Source: an uncultured candidate division Zixibacteria bacterium (lineage in GTDB: Bacteria; Zixibacteria; MSB-5A5; GN15; FEB-12). From it: 11,060 nucleotides of DNA. The position numbers were made by a program, and so were the translations under genes. Below, piece after piece: positions 1 through 6,286 of this stretch. Where the stretch lies: positions 1 through 11,060 of the forward strand of contig CAJVYT010000122.1 of the NCBI GenBank assembly GCA_913009765.1. The letters run 5' to 3'. How positions within the stretch are numbered: position 1 is the stretch's first letter; the number at the start of each line of letters is the position of its first letter. Under the pieces are notes generated by a model, which was given only the letters and a program-made list of their open reading frames with translations, ran no database searches and had not been told where the DNA came from.

Positions 1-85
1 ACTCACCATTGATTTGTTGTTCTCTCACATTCATATTACACGATTTTATTTCTATGTGATTTTGTTTTTTTTTTTTTTTTTTTTT
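1..85. other. Artefactual contig end: noise followed by a poly-T run
   Basis: Bases 65-85 are an uninterrupted run of 21 T, directly outside the P7 end of an Illumina adapter. Read on the other strand this is adapter, then poly-A, then sequence that grows steadily more mixed towards base 1. That is what reads look like after running past the end of a short library molecule. I see no coding or structural signal in bases 1-64. This part should not be treated as genomic; that it is noise rather than a chimeric piece of real DNA is an inference. Confidence 0.85.
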
Positions 86-151
86 CAAGCAGAAGACGGC
101 ATACGAGATATATCAGTGTGACTGGAGTTCAGACGTGTGCTCTTCCGATCT
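86..151 (+). other. Illumina P7 / TruSeq indexed adapter contamination
   Basis: Bases 86-109 match the Illumina P7 sequence, 110-117 are an 8-base index (ATATCAGT), and 118-151 match the TruSeq read-2 adapter ending in GCTCTTCCGATCT. The reverse complement of the index, ACTGATAT, fits TruSeq index 25 as I remember it. The adapter abuts the genomic sequence at 152. It supplies an apparent GTG start at 135 and six false N-terminal codons to the first gene. It is synthetic DNA, not biology. Confidence 0.98.
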
Positions 152-152
152 G

Positions 153-521
153 TCGGTTAATTTTACTCTTCCAATTTGGGATGGGGGTTCTAAAGGTGCC
201 GAAATTAAAGCGGCACGTATTTCAGCTAAAAAATCACAGATTGCTTTTGAAAAGGTAAAAAAATCAGCCAAAGCACAAATAGCAACTCTTATAAATAAAC
301 TGGATATTAGCTACCGGAAATTATCGGTATTACAAAAACAGATAGAACTTGCTAAAAATAAGTTAGATATTGCCAAATTTCGTCATGAAGATGGGCAAAT
401 TTCTACTTTGGAATTTTTAGAAAGTAAGATATATTATCTTGAAACGCAGGATAAATTGCTTCTTGAATTAAAAGATTATTATAATTCAAAGTTTGAATTA
501 GAAGGTACCTTTAGAAGTTGA
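153..521 (+). CDS. TolC / outer membrane efflux protein (OEP family), C-terminal fragment
   Basis: Only the last 122 residues are present; the 5' part is replaced by adapter, and the apparent GTG start at 135 lies inside the adapter. The fragment opens with LPIWDGGSKGAEIKAARIS, the usual OEP motif (L-x-P-[IL]-[FW]-D-G-G) at the start of the second half-repeat. A long charged helix follows, and then RHEDGQISTLEFLESKIYYL, which matches the family's R-x-x-x-G-x-[IS]-S-x-x-[DE]-[LF]-L helix motif. OEP proteins form trimeric outer-membrane channels with a periplasmic helical barrel for type I secretion or RND/MFP efflux. The partner pump would lie upstream and is not in the window. The stop TGA (519-521) shares its last base with the ATG of the next gene, so the two are probably co-transcribed and translationally coupled. 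The family call is secure; substrate and subfamily cannot be told from this end. Confidence 0.88.
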   Translation, partial: SVNFTLPIWDGGSKGAEIKAARISAKKSQIAFEKVKKSAKAQIATLINKLDISYRKLSVLQKQIELAKNKLDIAKFRHEDGQISTLEFLESKIYYLETQDKLLLELKDYYNSKFELEGTFRS

Positions 522-1555
522 TGTCACAAAAAATTATTATAAGAACTCCAAATCATTTGGGCGATTGTATTATGGCACTTCCGATGGTGAACGAAACTAA
601 AGAAGTATATCCTGCCACTCATCTTACGGTATTAACGCCTGAATATCTTGCTGATTTATATATCGCAAACCCCTCTATTGATGAAATTCTCACAATTCCT
701 CAAAAATATGTACATGGTTTGGTCTCAATAACAAAAATAAAAGAGTTGTTAAAAGATAAGAATTATGATATTGGCTATATTCTTCCGCCGTCATTTGGTG
801 CGGCAGCCGGATTCAAATTAGCAGGAATAAAAAAACGTATCGGCTATATTGCCGACGGGAGAAGATTACTTCTTTCAAAACCACTACCTCTGCCGATGCC
901 GATAAACTCGGTGCATCGTTCGGAATTGTATTATAATCTCTTACGTAGGGGGACAGGTCAAGATATTGAGTATGTAAAACCAAAACTTTTCCTCAATGAT
1001 ACAGATATGGGAAAAGTAGCTATGTTGCTCGAAAATTACGATATTCCCAGAAAATACGATTTTGTTGCACTTTCATTTCGGGCAGTGGCTGAATCAAGGC
1101 GATGGGGGAAAGAGAACTATATTAATCTTATCAAGAGAATTATTGCCGAGTTGCACCTGAAAGTTGTTCTTGTTGGTACTGAGGATGATAAGAAGACCGG
1201 TGATGAAATTGTGTCGGCATGCGGTCATGATGAAGTGAAAAATATGGCAGGGGTAACATCGATCAGAGAAGTTGCGGCTGTTATTTCACTGGCAAAGCTG
1301 TTTGTCGGAAATGATTCCGGTCCGGCACATATCGCTGCGGCAGTTGGTGTTCCAATTGTTGTGCTGTCAGGTGCCGATGACCCGAAATCAACTTCTCCGA
1401 TGGCTTCCGATAAAGTTTTACTATATCAAGATAAGTTGGAATGTATTAGTTGTGTGAAAAATATCTGTCCTAAGAAAGGGGAGAGTTTTATGGCATGCAT
1501 GAGTGAAATTTCAGTAGATCGTACATTTCAAGCAGTTCAATTACTTTTACCGTAA
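521..1555 (+). CDS. Glycosyltransferase family 9, LPS heptosyltransferase-like
   Basis: This 344-residue protein has the usual length and layout of the GT9 ADP-heptose:LPS heptosyltransferases (WaaC/WaaF), which add heptose to the LPS inner core on the cytoplasmic face of the inner membrane. The N-terminus IIIRTPNHLGDCIMALPMV carries the family's GD-x-(3)-xLP motif; Asp15 is in the position of the WaaC/WaaF catalytic aspartate. In the C-terminal half, LSFRAVAESRRWGKENYINL fits the acceptor/ADP-side motif and FVGNDSGPAHIAAAVGVPIV (about 262-281) is the donor-nucleotide motif. The C-terminus has four cysteines (308, 311, 316, 326) in the C-x2-C-x4-C-x9-C spacing found in many WaaF-type proteins. 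I chose ATG 521, which overlaps the upstream stop by one base, over the TTG at 518. RBS signal is weak. The subtype is not settled: WaaF-like is most likely, WaaC or another GT9 enzyme is possible. Confidence 0.87.
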   Translation: MSQKIIIRTPNHLGDCIMALPMVNETKEVYPATHLTVLTPEYLADLYIANPSIDEILTIPQKYVHGLVSITKIKELLKDKNYDIGYILPPSFGAAAGFKLAGIKKRIGYIADGRRLLLSKPLPLPMPINSVHRSELYYNLLRRGTGQDIEYVKPKLFLNDTDMGKVAMLLENYDIPRKYDFVALSFRAVAESRRWGKENYINLIKRIIAELHLKVVLVGTEDDKKTGDEIVSACGHDEVKNMAGVTSIREVAAVISLAKLFVGNDSGPAHIAAAVGVPIVVLSGADDPKSTSPMASDKVLLYQDKLECISCVKNICPKKGESFMACMSEISVDRTFQAVQLLLP

Positions 1556-1790
1556 ATTTTTTAGATAACAATCGTTATAGCTCGCATAATCTGCGTTCCA
1601 AAAATGTTGCTTGACAATATTACTTTATTTTGTAACTTAAAGTAAAGCAAAAACTGCGTTATGTCGGTGCTCTACTGATTGTTACTGTCAAATACTACGA
1701 TTTAATACCGACTCAAAATTTTATATGTTTTAGGTAGATGAAAAAATATTTAGTTAATAATAGATTATCTTCGCATAGGAGAGAATGCAA
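1556..1790. promoter_or_regulatory. Intergenic region with possible promoters and a small palindrome
   Basis: This 235-bp AT-rich gap holds no gene on either strand that I would support. It probably contains the promoter for the small exported protein and regulator downstream. Candidates are TTGACA at 1611-1616 with no good -10 at 16-18 bp, and TTGTTA (1679-1684) spaced 16 bp from TTTAAT (1701-1706). A short inverted repeat ATAAC-AATC-GTTAT lies at 1565-1578 just after the heptosyltransferase stop; it lacks a T-run and is too weak to call a terminator. I searched by eye for a sigma-54 GG-N10-GC pattern and found none on the + strand. Confidence 0.3.
1777..1783 (+). promoter_or_regulatory. Ribosome binding site deciding the start at 1791
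   Basis: AGGAGAG is a good Shine-Dalgarno sequence. Measured from AGGAG, the spacing to ATG 1791 is 9 bases and to ATG 1785 only 3. The downstream ATG is therefore the better start, giving an N-terminus MKRSTLF with a standard positively charged signal-peptide n-region. Confidence 0.65.
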
Positions 1791-2132
1791 ATGAAACGCT
1801 CTACATTATTTAGCTTTATTATGCTCTTGGCTATTTCTATCTGCTTTTTCTCTTCGACTGTTTTTGCTGGTGAAGGGAGTAAAAGTGATTGGGGAGATAC
1901 ACATCCTTGGGACGTAGATGTTATAGTAATTGACTCTACCGGAGGTACTACATCAGTCCTTTCTGTTACAAACGGATCAGCCAACCCATTTTTATGGGTA
2001 ACTTTTACATTGTCTAGCAGATTGTCAGTTTGGTTTAGTAGTAGCGAGTTTATGCTGCAAGATGAAAAACAGATCGAAGTTATTAAAAAGCCTGAATTAA
2101 ATACTCGAGGTAGTTATCGCATTAAAAACTAA
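1791..2132 (+). CDS. Small exported protein of unknown function
   Basis: A 113-residue protein; I do not recognise the family. Residues 1-25 are a convincing Sec signal peptide: MKR n-region, hydrophobic core FIMLLAISICFF, and cleavage motif TVFA before GEGSK. There is no lipobox cysteine. The predicted mature protein, about 88 residues, begins with an acidic, Trp-rich stretch (SDWGDTHPWDVDVIVID), continues with a Ser/Thr/Val-rich probably beta-forming middle, and ends with a basic tail (KKPELNTRGSYRIKN). It contains no cysteine. It ends 34 bp before the sigma-54 regulator with no terminator between them, so the two are probably co-transcribed. An inferred possibility is that it is a periplasmic signal, ligand or target connected with that regulator. 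An alternative start is ATG 1785. That it is a real gene is supported by the RBS, the signal peptide and the position. Confidence 0.7.
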   Translation: MKRSTLFSFIMLLAISICFFSSTVFAGEGSKSDWGDTHPWDVDVIVIDSTGGTTSVLSVTNGSANPFLWVTFTLSSRLSVWFSSSEFMLQDEKQIEVIKKPELNTRGSYRIKN

Positions 2133-2166
2133 CGAAAAGTAAACACTTAAATGTGATAAGAAAACA

Positions 2167-5103
2167 ATGAATCTTTCCTCGCCAAACATTGCTTTTGATG
2201 AAAAACTTATAGCTGTTGAAGAATTGTTTCGACAACGGAAATATAAAACTGCTGTCGAAGAATTTGACAAGTTGGATATAACTGCCTTTAAATCTAAAGA
2301 ATATGAACTTGGTTTATACTATTCTTTAGCAGCTGATGCGGAGTATTTTAAAAGCAATTATAATAAATCAATAATAAATGGATTAAAGGGAGTAAAGCTA
2401 TTTGCTGATTATCCCTTAAATCGTCGTTTTGGGAAAATACAGCTCATTTTATCAAAAACTTATTCTGCTCTTGGAGATTTAAAAAATGCTGAGATGAGAG
2501 CGAGAGATGGGCTTGCATCATATCGTCGATGCAATGATGATGTTGGTCAGGCAGATTCACTCAATTTGTTAGCAGGAATTTCTTTTATTCGGTGTAACTA
2601 TGACGATGTGGTTGAATCTCTTGAAGAAGGTCTGACTCATGTTCGGAATAATCCGAGAAAAATTGCTCAGTTGCGAGGTAATCTTGCCCGCACAAGAGTG
2701 TTTACCGGACAATGGAAAATAGCAGAAAAAGAGACATTAGAAGTATTAGAATATAACAAAATAAATAATGATGAAACCCCCCTTGCAATAAACTTACTTA
2801 GTTTGGCTTATTTACAAATGCGTCTGCGTAAATTCCATCTCGCTTCTAAAACTTTAGATACAGCTCTTGAAATTATCTATCGTCTTGATTTAAAGCGTGA
2901 AAAATTTATTTATTTGGAATACGCCGGTGAATTAGCTTTTGAAAAGGGAGATAACTTCAAAGCAAAATCACTTCTTTCAAAAGCATACGAACAGGGGCTA
3001 TTAATTGCTCCGGGTTCTGATATGGTTTCTCAGTCTGTTCGTCGATTAGCAGAAGTTGAATTGGCGTTGGATAATATTAATGATGCTATGAAGTATGGTC
3101 AAAAAGCTCTTGAAACTTCAATTGCTATAGGTGAAAAAGTAGAAGTTGGTCTTTCCAAGAAAGTAATAGCACAAATATTCTCTGCTGAAGGGGAACATTA
3201 TGATGCGATTGAATATATAAATCAATCAGTTGACCTTGTTCGTGAAGTTGGTGACCCATTTGAACTTGCCCGTACATTGCTTGTTATGGTTGACATTAAA
3301 ATAAAAGCACGTTCTGAAAAAAATGATAAAATTAAACTTGTATTAGATGAATCAATAAAAATATTTAATAAACTACATTTAAACTATTGGATTGCGGAGG
3401 CAGAGTTTAAAGCAGGTATCTTCTTATGTCAACAGGGTAATCTTGCGGAAGGTTTTAAATCTCTTTCAAAAGCTGAAAAAAAATATACCGCTTTGGATGA
3501 CCAAGTAAAAAATAGAGCTGTGTCTAAATTTTTAAAATCTCTTTCAGACCAAGCAGTGGCAGTGTCTGTCTCTCAGGATAATGAATTTAAAATATTTGGC
3601 AATCTTATTACACCCAATGAAATTTCCAATATTAAAACAAATCAGATAGATCAAATACTGCAGATACTTTTGAATCATTCAGGAGGAGACAGAGCGTTAG
3701 TTTATACCCCTGATTTTAAAGAAGCTCCGGTTTCGGCATCATTTCCGATGTCAAAAAATCAAATGGCAAGGTTTGCAAATGTGTTTGATAATTTACTTGG
3801 CGAAGAAATCTCCACATCAAAACCTTCAATTATTCTTGACTGTCGAAGGGATCCATTTATAAAAGGAATTTTTTCCGGTTTAGCCGATGTTGTTGCCAGC
3901 ATGATTGTAGTGCCGTTTAAAATGGGTGATGGTATGATAAGTTATCTCTATGTTGATAAAATAAGCAGAAACAGTACTTTAAATCCTTTTAGTCAAGATG
4001 AATTGAATTTTGCTGTCGGATTTTCTGATATTATCGCATTTAAATGGGCTGAAATTCAAAAACTAAAACTTATTGAAGATAATTTAAGGCTTAAAGATCA
4101 ATTACGTCAAAAGTCGGCTTTTCCAAATATTATAACAAAAAATACAGAAATGCTTGACCTATTATCTCAAGTGAGACAAGTACTTGATTCAAATATTTCG
4201 CTTTCTATTGAAGGTGAGACCGGTTCAGGTAAAGATGTTTTAGCTAAAGCAATTCATTATAATTCTAATCGCCGAGATAACAGGTTTATTTCTGTCAACT
4301 GTGCAGCACTTCCGGAAACTCTTTTAGAGTCAGAATTATTTGGATATCGCAGAGGTGCATTTACCGGTGCCGATAGAGACAAATCAGGTCTTTTTGAAGA
4401 AGCTGACGGTGGTACTTTTTTCTTAGATGAAATAGGTGATATGCCGCTTTCTATTCAAGCAAAAGTATTGAGAATTTTAGAAGAAAAAGAGATTGTTCGC
4501 CTTGGAGAAACGACTTCCCGCAAAGTAGATGTACGAATTATTTCTGCTACAAATAAAGATTTGAAAGAACTGATGAGTGAAAAACTGTTTAGGCAGGATT
4601 TGTATTATAGATTATCTGCTCTGACTTTCCGTCTCCCTGCTCTGCGTGACCGTAAGGATGATATTCCGCTTTTAGTTAACCATTTCTTGAAAAATTCATC
4701 CAAGTCAATTTCAGCTGTTGTACTTAAAAAATTTATTGACTATGATTGGCCCGGGAATATTCGGGAACTTGAAAATGAAGTGAAGAAAATGTTGCTTTTG
4801 ACCGGTGATGATGAGGAAATCAAATCTGAAGTCATTTCTGCTCACATTAGCGGGCAAGTTCTTTCCGGGCAGTCTCAAGCTGTACTTAATGCAGATATTC
4901 CTGAAAAAATTGATTTTAATGATGATTTTGGTCTCTATGATTATTTGGCTCAACATGAGAGAATATTTATTGAAAAAGCTCTTAAAGAAAAAAATGGCGT
5001 AAAAAAACATGCCGCTGATCTTTTAAATATTCCTGAATCTACATTAAGACTCAAAATTAAACAATATAATATTGACCTATCGAATTTCAAGAAATCAAAA
5101 TAA
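2167..5103 (+). CDS. Sigma-54-dependent transcriptional activator with N-terminal TPR repeats and GAF-like region
   Basis: A 978-residue cytoplasmic regulator. Residues ~10-460 are helical TPR-like repeats (for example [20 protein letters not shown] near 101 and [20 protein letters not shown] near 340). Residues ~480-630 look like a GAF domain ([32 protein letters not shown]), followed by a coiled linker to ~650. Residues ~652-890 are the AAA+ sigma-54 interaction domain: Walker A GETGSGKD (683-690), the sigma-54-contacting loop GAFTGA (730-735), Walker B FFLDEIGD (751-758), SATNKDL (793-799), [10 protein letters not shown] with the arginine-finger region (808-817), and [10 protein letters not shown] (861-870). 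A Fis-type HTH closes the protein (~927-970, [20 protein letters not shown]). All catalytic motifs are intact, so it should hydrolyse ATP to open sigma-54 promoters. There is no receiver domain, so the input is probably protein binding by the TPRs or a small ligand in the GAF. No clear RBS precedes ATG 2167; no in-frame alternative start was found upstream. Confidence 0.93.
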   Translation: MNLSSPNIAFDEKLIAVEELFRQRKYKTAVEEFDKLDITAFKSKEYELGLYYSLAADAEYFKSNYNKSIINGLKGVKLFADYPLNRRFGKIQLILSKTYSALGDLKNAEMRARDGLASYRRCNDDVGQADSLNLLAGISFIRCNYDDVVESLEEGLTHVRNNPRKIAQLRGNLARTRVFTGQWKIAEKETLEVLEYNKINNDETPLAINLLSLAYLQMRLRKFHLASKTLDTALEIIYRLDLKREKFIYLEYAGELAFEKGDNFKAKSLLSKAYEQGLLIAPGSDMVSQSVRRLAEVELALDNINDAMKYGQKALETSIAIGEKVEVGLSKKVIAQIFSAEGEHYDAIEYINQSVDLVREVGDPFELARTLLVMVDIKIKARSEKNDKIKLVLDESIKIFNKLHLNYWIAEAEFKAGIFLCQQGNLAEGFKSLSKAEKKYTALDDQVKNRAVSKFLKSLSDQAVAVSVSQDNEFKIFGNLITPNEISNIKTNQIDQILQILLNHSGGDRALVYTPDFKEAPVSASFPMSKNQMARFANVFDNLLGEEISTSKPSIILDCRRDPFIKGIFSGLADVVASMIVVPFKMGDGMISYLYVDKISRNSTLNPFSQDELNFAVGFSDIIAFKWAEIQKLKLIEDNLRLKDQLRQKSAFPNIITKNTEMLDLLSQVRQVLDSNISLSIEGETGSGKDVLAKAIHYNSNRRDNRFISVNCAALPETLLESELFGYRRGAFTGADRDKSGLFEEADGGTFFLDEIGDMPLSIQAKVLRILEEKEIVRLGETTSRKVDVRIISATNKDLKELMSEKLFRQDLYYRLSALTFRLPALRDRKDDIPLLVNHFLKNSSKSISAVVLKKFIDYDWPGNIRELENEVKKMLLLTGDDEEIKSEVISAHISGQVLSGQSQAVLNADIPEKIDFNDDFGLYDYLAQHERIFIEKALKEKNGVKKHAADLLNIPESTLRLKIKQYNIDLSNFKKSK

Positions 5104-5121
5104 TTATATAAACTATTGTTG

Positions 5122-5153
5122 AAGGAGATAACATATGTATATCTCCTTTTTTT
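5122..5153 (+). terminator. Rho-independent terminator after the sigma-54 regulator
   Basis: A perfect 9-bp stem, AAGGAGATA (5122-5130) with TATCTCCTT (5140-5148), encloses a 9-base loop ACATATGTA. The 3' arm runs into seven T (5147-5153). It lies 19 bases after the TAA of the regulator and before the promoter of the next gene, so it separates two transcription units. Confidence 0.85.
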
Positions 5154-5176
5154 GTGTCTTTTATTCTGATGTGTAC

Positions 5177-5205
5177 TTGAAATTAATATAAATTGCTCGT
5201 ATAAT
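5177..5205 (+). promoter_or_regulatory. Sigma-70-type promoter of the lipoyl-attachment gene
   Basis: TTGAAA (5177-5182, five of six consensus bases) and a perfect TATAAT (5200-5205) are separated by exactly 17 bp. The promoter sits between the terminator and the next gene. With the usual six bases between the -10 box and the start point, transcription would begin at 5212, the A of the ATG, implying a leaderless mRNA. The boxes are seen directly; the start point is inferred. Confidence 0.8.
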
Positions 5206-5211
5206 CACATT

Positions 5212-6021
5212 ATGAAAATGCTGACATATCATCATTATAGAGCGAACCCATATTTTAATATGGCATTTGATGAGTGGATGCTTCTGAAAGTTTTATGCGA
5301 AAAGTCACTTATATGTCTTCGGTTATATAGTTGGCTGGTTGGCACTATTACAATCGGCTATAATCAGCAAGAGCAAAAAGCGTATGACCACTCTAAGATA
5401 CAAAAGACACCTGTCATTAGGCGTGTGACAGGGGGGAGAGGGTTGTTTCATGATGAGTCCGAACTTACATATTCGATAGCAATAAGTGCTGATTTGATAG
5501 ATGGAAAAGTTATAAGTAAATCTATTTCAGAAGCATCGGCAGAAATTGCTATAATTTTGGTTCAGTTTTTAAAGCAGCTGCATATTTCATCTGATTATGT
5601 CAGGAAATCATCACAATCTGAAAGAGAAAAAATATTTTTTCATCAAGCACCCTGTTTTGCATCGTTTTCAAAAAATGAAATTGTATCTCAAAACCAAAAA
5701 ATTATTGCTTCTGCTCAAAGACGGGTTGCCGGAGCATTACTACAGCATGGTTCTATAAAAATTAACGGAATTAAACACCATGATGCTTTAGCTCTTAATA
5801 ATGTTAAGTATGTGGAATTAAATGAGATAGAGAAGCTGACTCACTCAGGGTTTGAGAGTTGTCTGCCTCTGTTTTTCACAACTTTTTCAAATGTGTTTTC
5901 TGCTGAGGTACGTAAAGGTCTTCTGAGTGAAAACGAAAAGATATCTCTTAAAAAAAGAGAAACGGCTGTTCGTAATAAATCATTAGAAAAAAGAGGATTG
6001 ATTAAACAGAATGAATACTAA
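5212..6021 (+). CDS. Octanoyltransferase LipM / lipoate-protein ligase family protein
   Basis: A 269-residue member of the biotin/lipoyl attachment fold (BPL_LplA_LipB). Enzymes of this group transfer octanoyl or lipoyl groups to a lysine of lipoyl-domain proteins such as GcvH or the E2 subunits of 2-oxoacid dehydrogenases. Visible motifs are NPYFNMAFDEWML (12-24), RLYSWLVGTITIGYNQ (37-52), RRVTGGRGLFHDESELTYSI (70-89) and IIASAQRRVAGALLQHGSIK (164-183), with Lys163 in the position of the conserved active-site lysine. Cys148 in APCFASFSKNEIV matches the acyl-accepting cysteine of LipM. The length, about that of LipM, and the absence of a C-terminal ligase accessory domain favour an octanoyltransferase over an ATP-using LplA. 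The HDESELTYS stretch has one more residue than the common HDxELTYS. No Shine-Dalgarno is seen; the ATG lies at the predicted transcription start. ATG 5218 is an alternative. Confidence 0.85.
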   Translation: MKMLTYHHYRANPYFNMAFDEWMLLKVLCEKSLICLRLYSWLVGTITIGYNQQEQKAYDHSKIQKTPVIRRVTGGRGLFHDESELTYSIAISADLIDGKVISKSISEASAEIAIILVQFLKQLHISSDYVRKSSQSEREKIFFHQAPCFASFSKNEIVSQNQKIIASAQRRVAGALLQHGSIKINGIKHHDALALNNVKYVELNEIEKLTHSGFESCLPLFFTTFSNVFSAEVRKGLLSENEKISLKKRETAVRNKSLEKRGLIKQNEY

Positions 6022-6286
6022 GTGAGTCTATAAGTTACAAAATTCGGTTGAATCCCAATAAAAAATCGCTTGACTTTGCGGGCGAATCTTGGGTATCTTC
6101 TGCTTTTGTATAGTTAAAAATATGATAGGAGAATTCCATTAGATAAGTAGTTAAGTTGAATAGAGTTGAGTGTAAATTAAAATCTACCGTTTTGCTCATT
6201 ATATCATATCGATACTGCGATGCTAATGCGAGAATATTGAAATGCGAAAGAAAATAAGTTGTTATACATATCCAGGAGGACGAGTT
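6022..6286. promoter_or_regulatory. Non-coding leader before the outer-membrane operon, possible promoter
   Basis: This 265-bp gap holds no gene I can support and no hairpin plus T-run after the lipoyl gene. The best promoter candidate is TTGACT (6070-6075) with TATCTT (6094-6099) at 18 bp; TATAGT at 6109-6114 is another possible -10 but lacks a good -35. Either would give a 5' leader of about 165-185 bases. No sigma-54 GG-N10-GC pattern was found. The start of the next gene is fixed by the AGGAGGA at 6274-6280. Confidence 0.35.
6274..6280 (+). promoter_or_regulatory. Strong ribosome binding site deciding the TonB receptor start
   Basis: AGGAGGA is a near-perfect Shine-Dalgarno, 6 bases before ATG 6287. 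The reading frame is open further upstream to an ATG at 6242, but that start has no RBS and would put 15 extra residues in front of a normal signal peptide. Start 6287 is preferred. Confidence 0.85.

Noticed and set aside
135..152. Apparent GTG start and N-terminus MCSSDL of the efflux protein
   Set aside because: These bases belong to the Illumina read-2 adapter; the true gene starts beyond the contig.
1565..1578. Inverted repeat ATAAC-AATC-GTTAT after the heptosyltransferase gene
   Set aside because: A 5-bp AT-rich stem without a T-run is too weak for a terminator, and such a short palindrome is expected by chance in AT-rich DNA.
1754..1984. Minus-strand frame of 76 residues opposite the small exported protein
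   Set aside because: It has no RBS or recognisable domain, while the + strand carries a good RBS and signal peptide over the same bases. It is a shadow frame.
5135..5191. Synthetic vector sequence suspected because of the pET-like AAGGAGATAACATATG
   Set aside because: It differs from the vector sequence, is not followed by a cloned gene, and forms a natural terminator hairpin with the following bases.
6070..6105. Possible sigma-54 promoter (TTGGG...CTGCTTT) before the outer-membrane operon
   Set aside because: The GG and GC pairs are 9 or fewer bases apart instead of 10, and the conserved surrounding bases are missing.
6242..6286. Fifteen-residue N-terminal extension of the TonB receptor
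   Set aside because: ATG 6287 has a near-perfect AGGAGGA at 6 bases and begins a normal signal peptide; ATG 6242 has neither.
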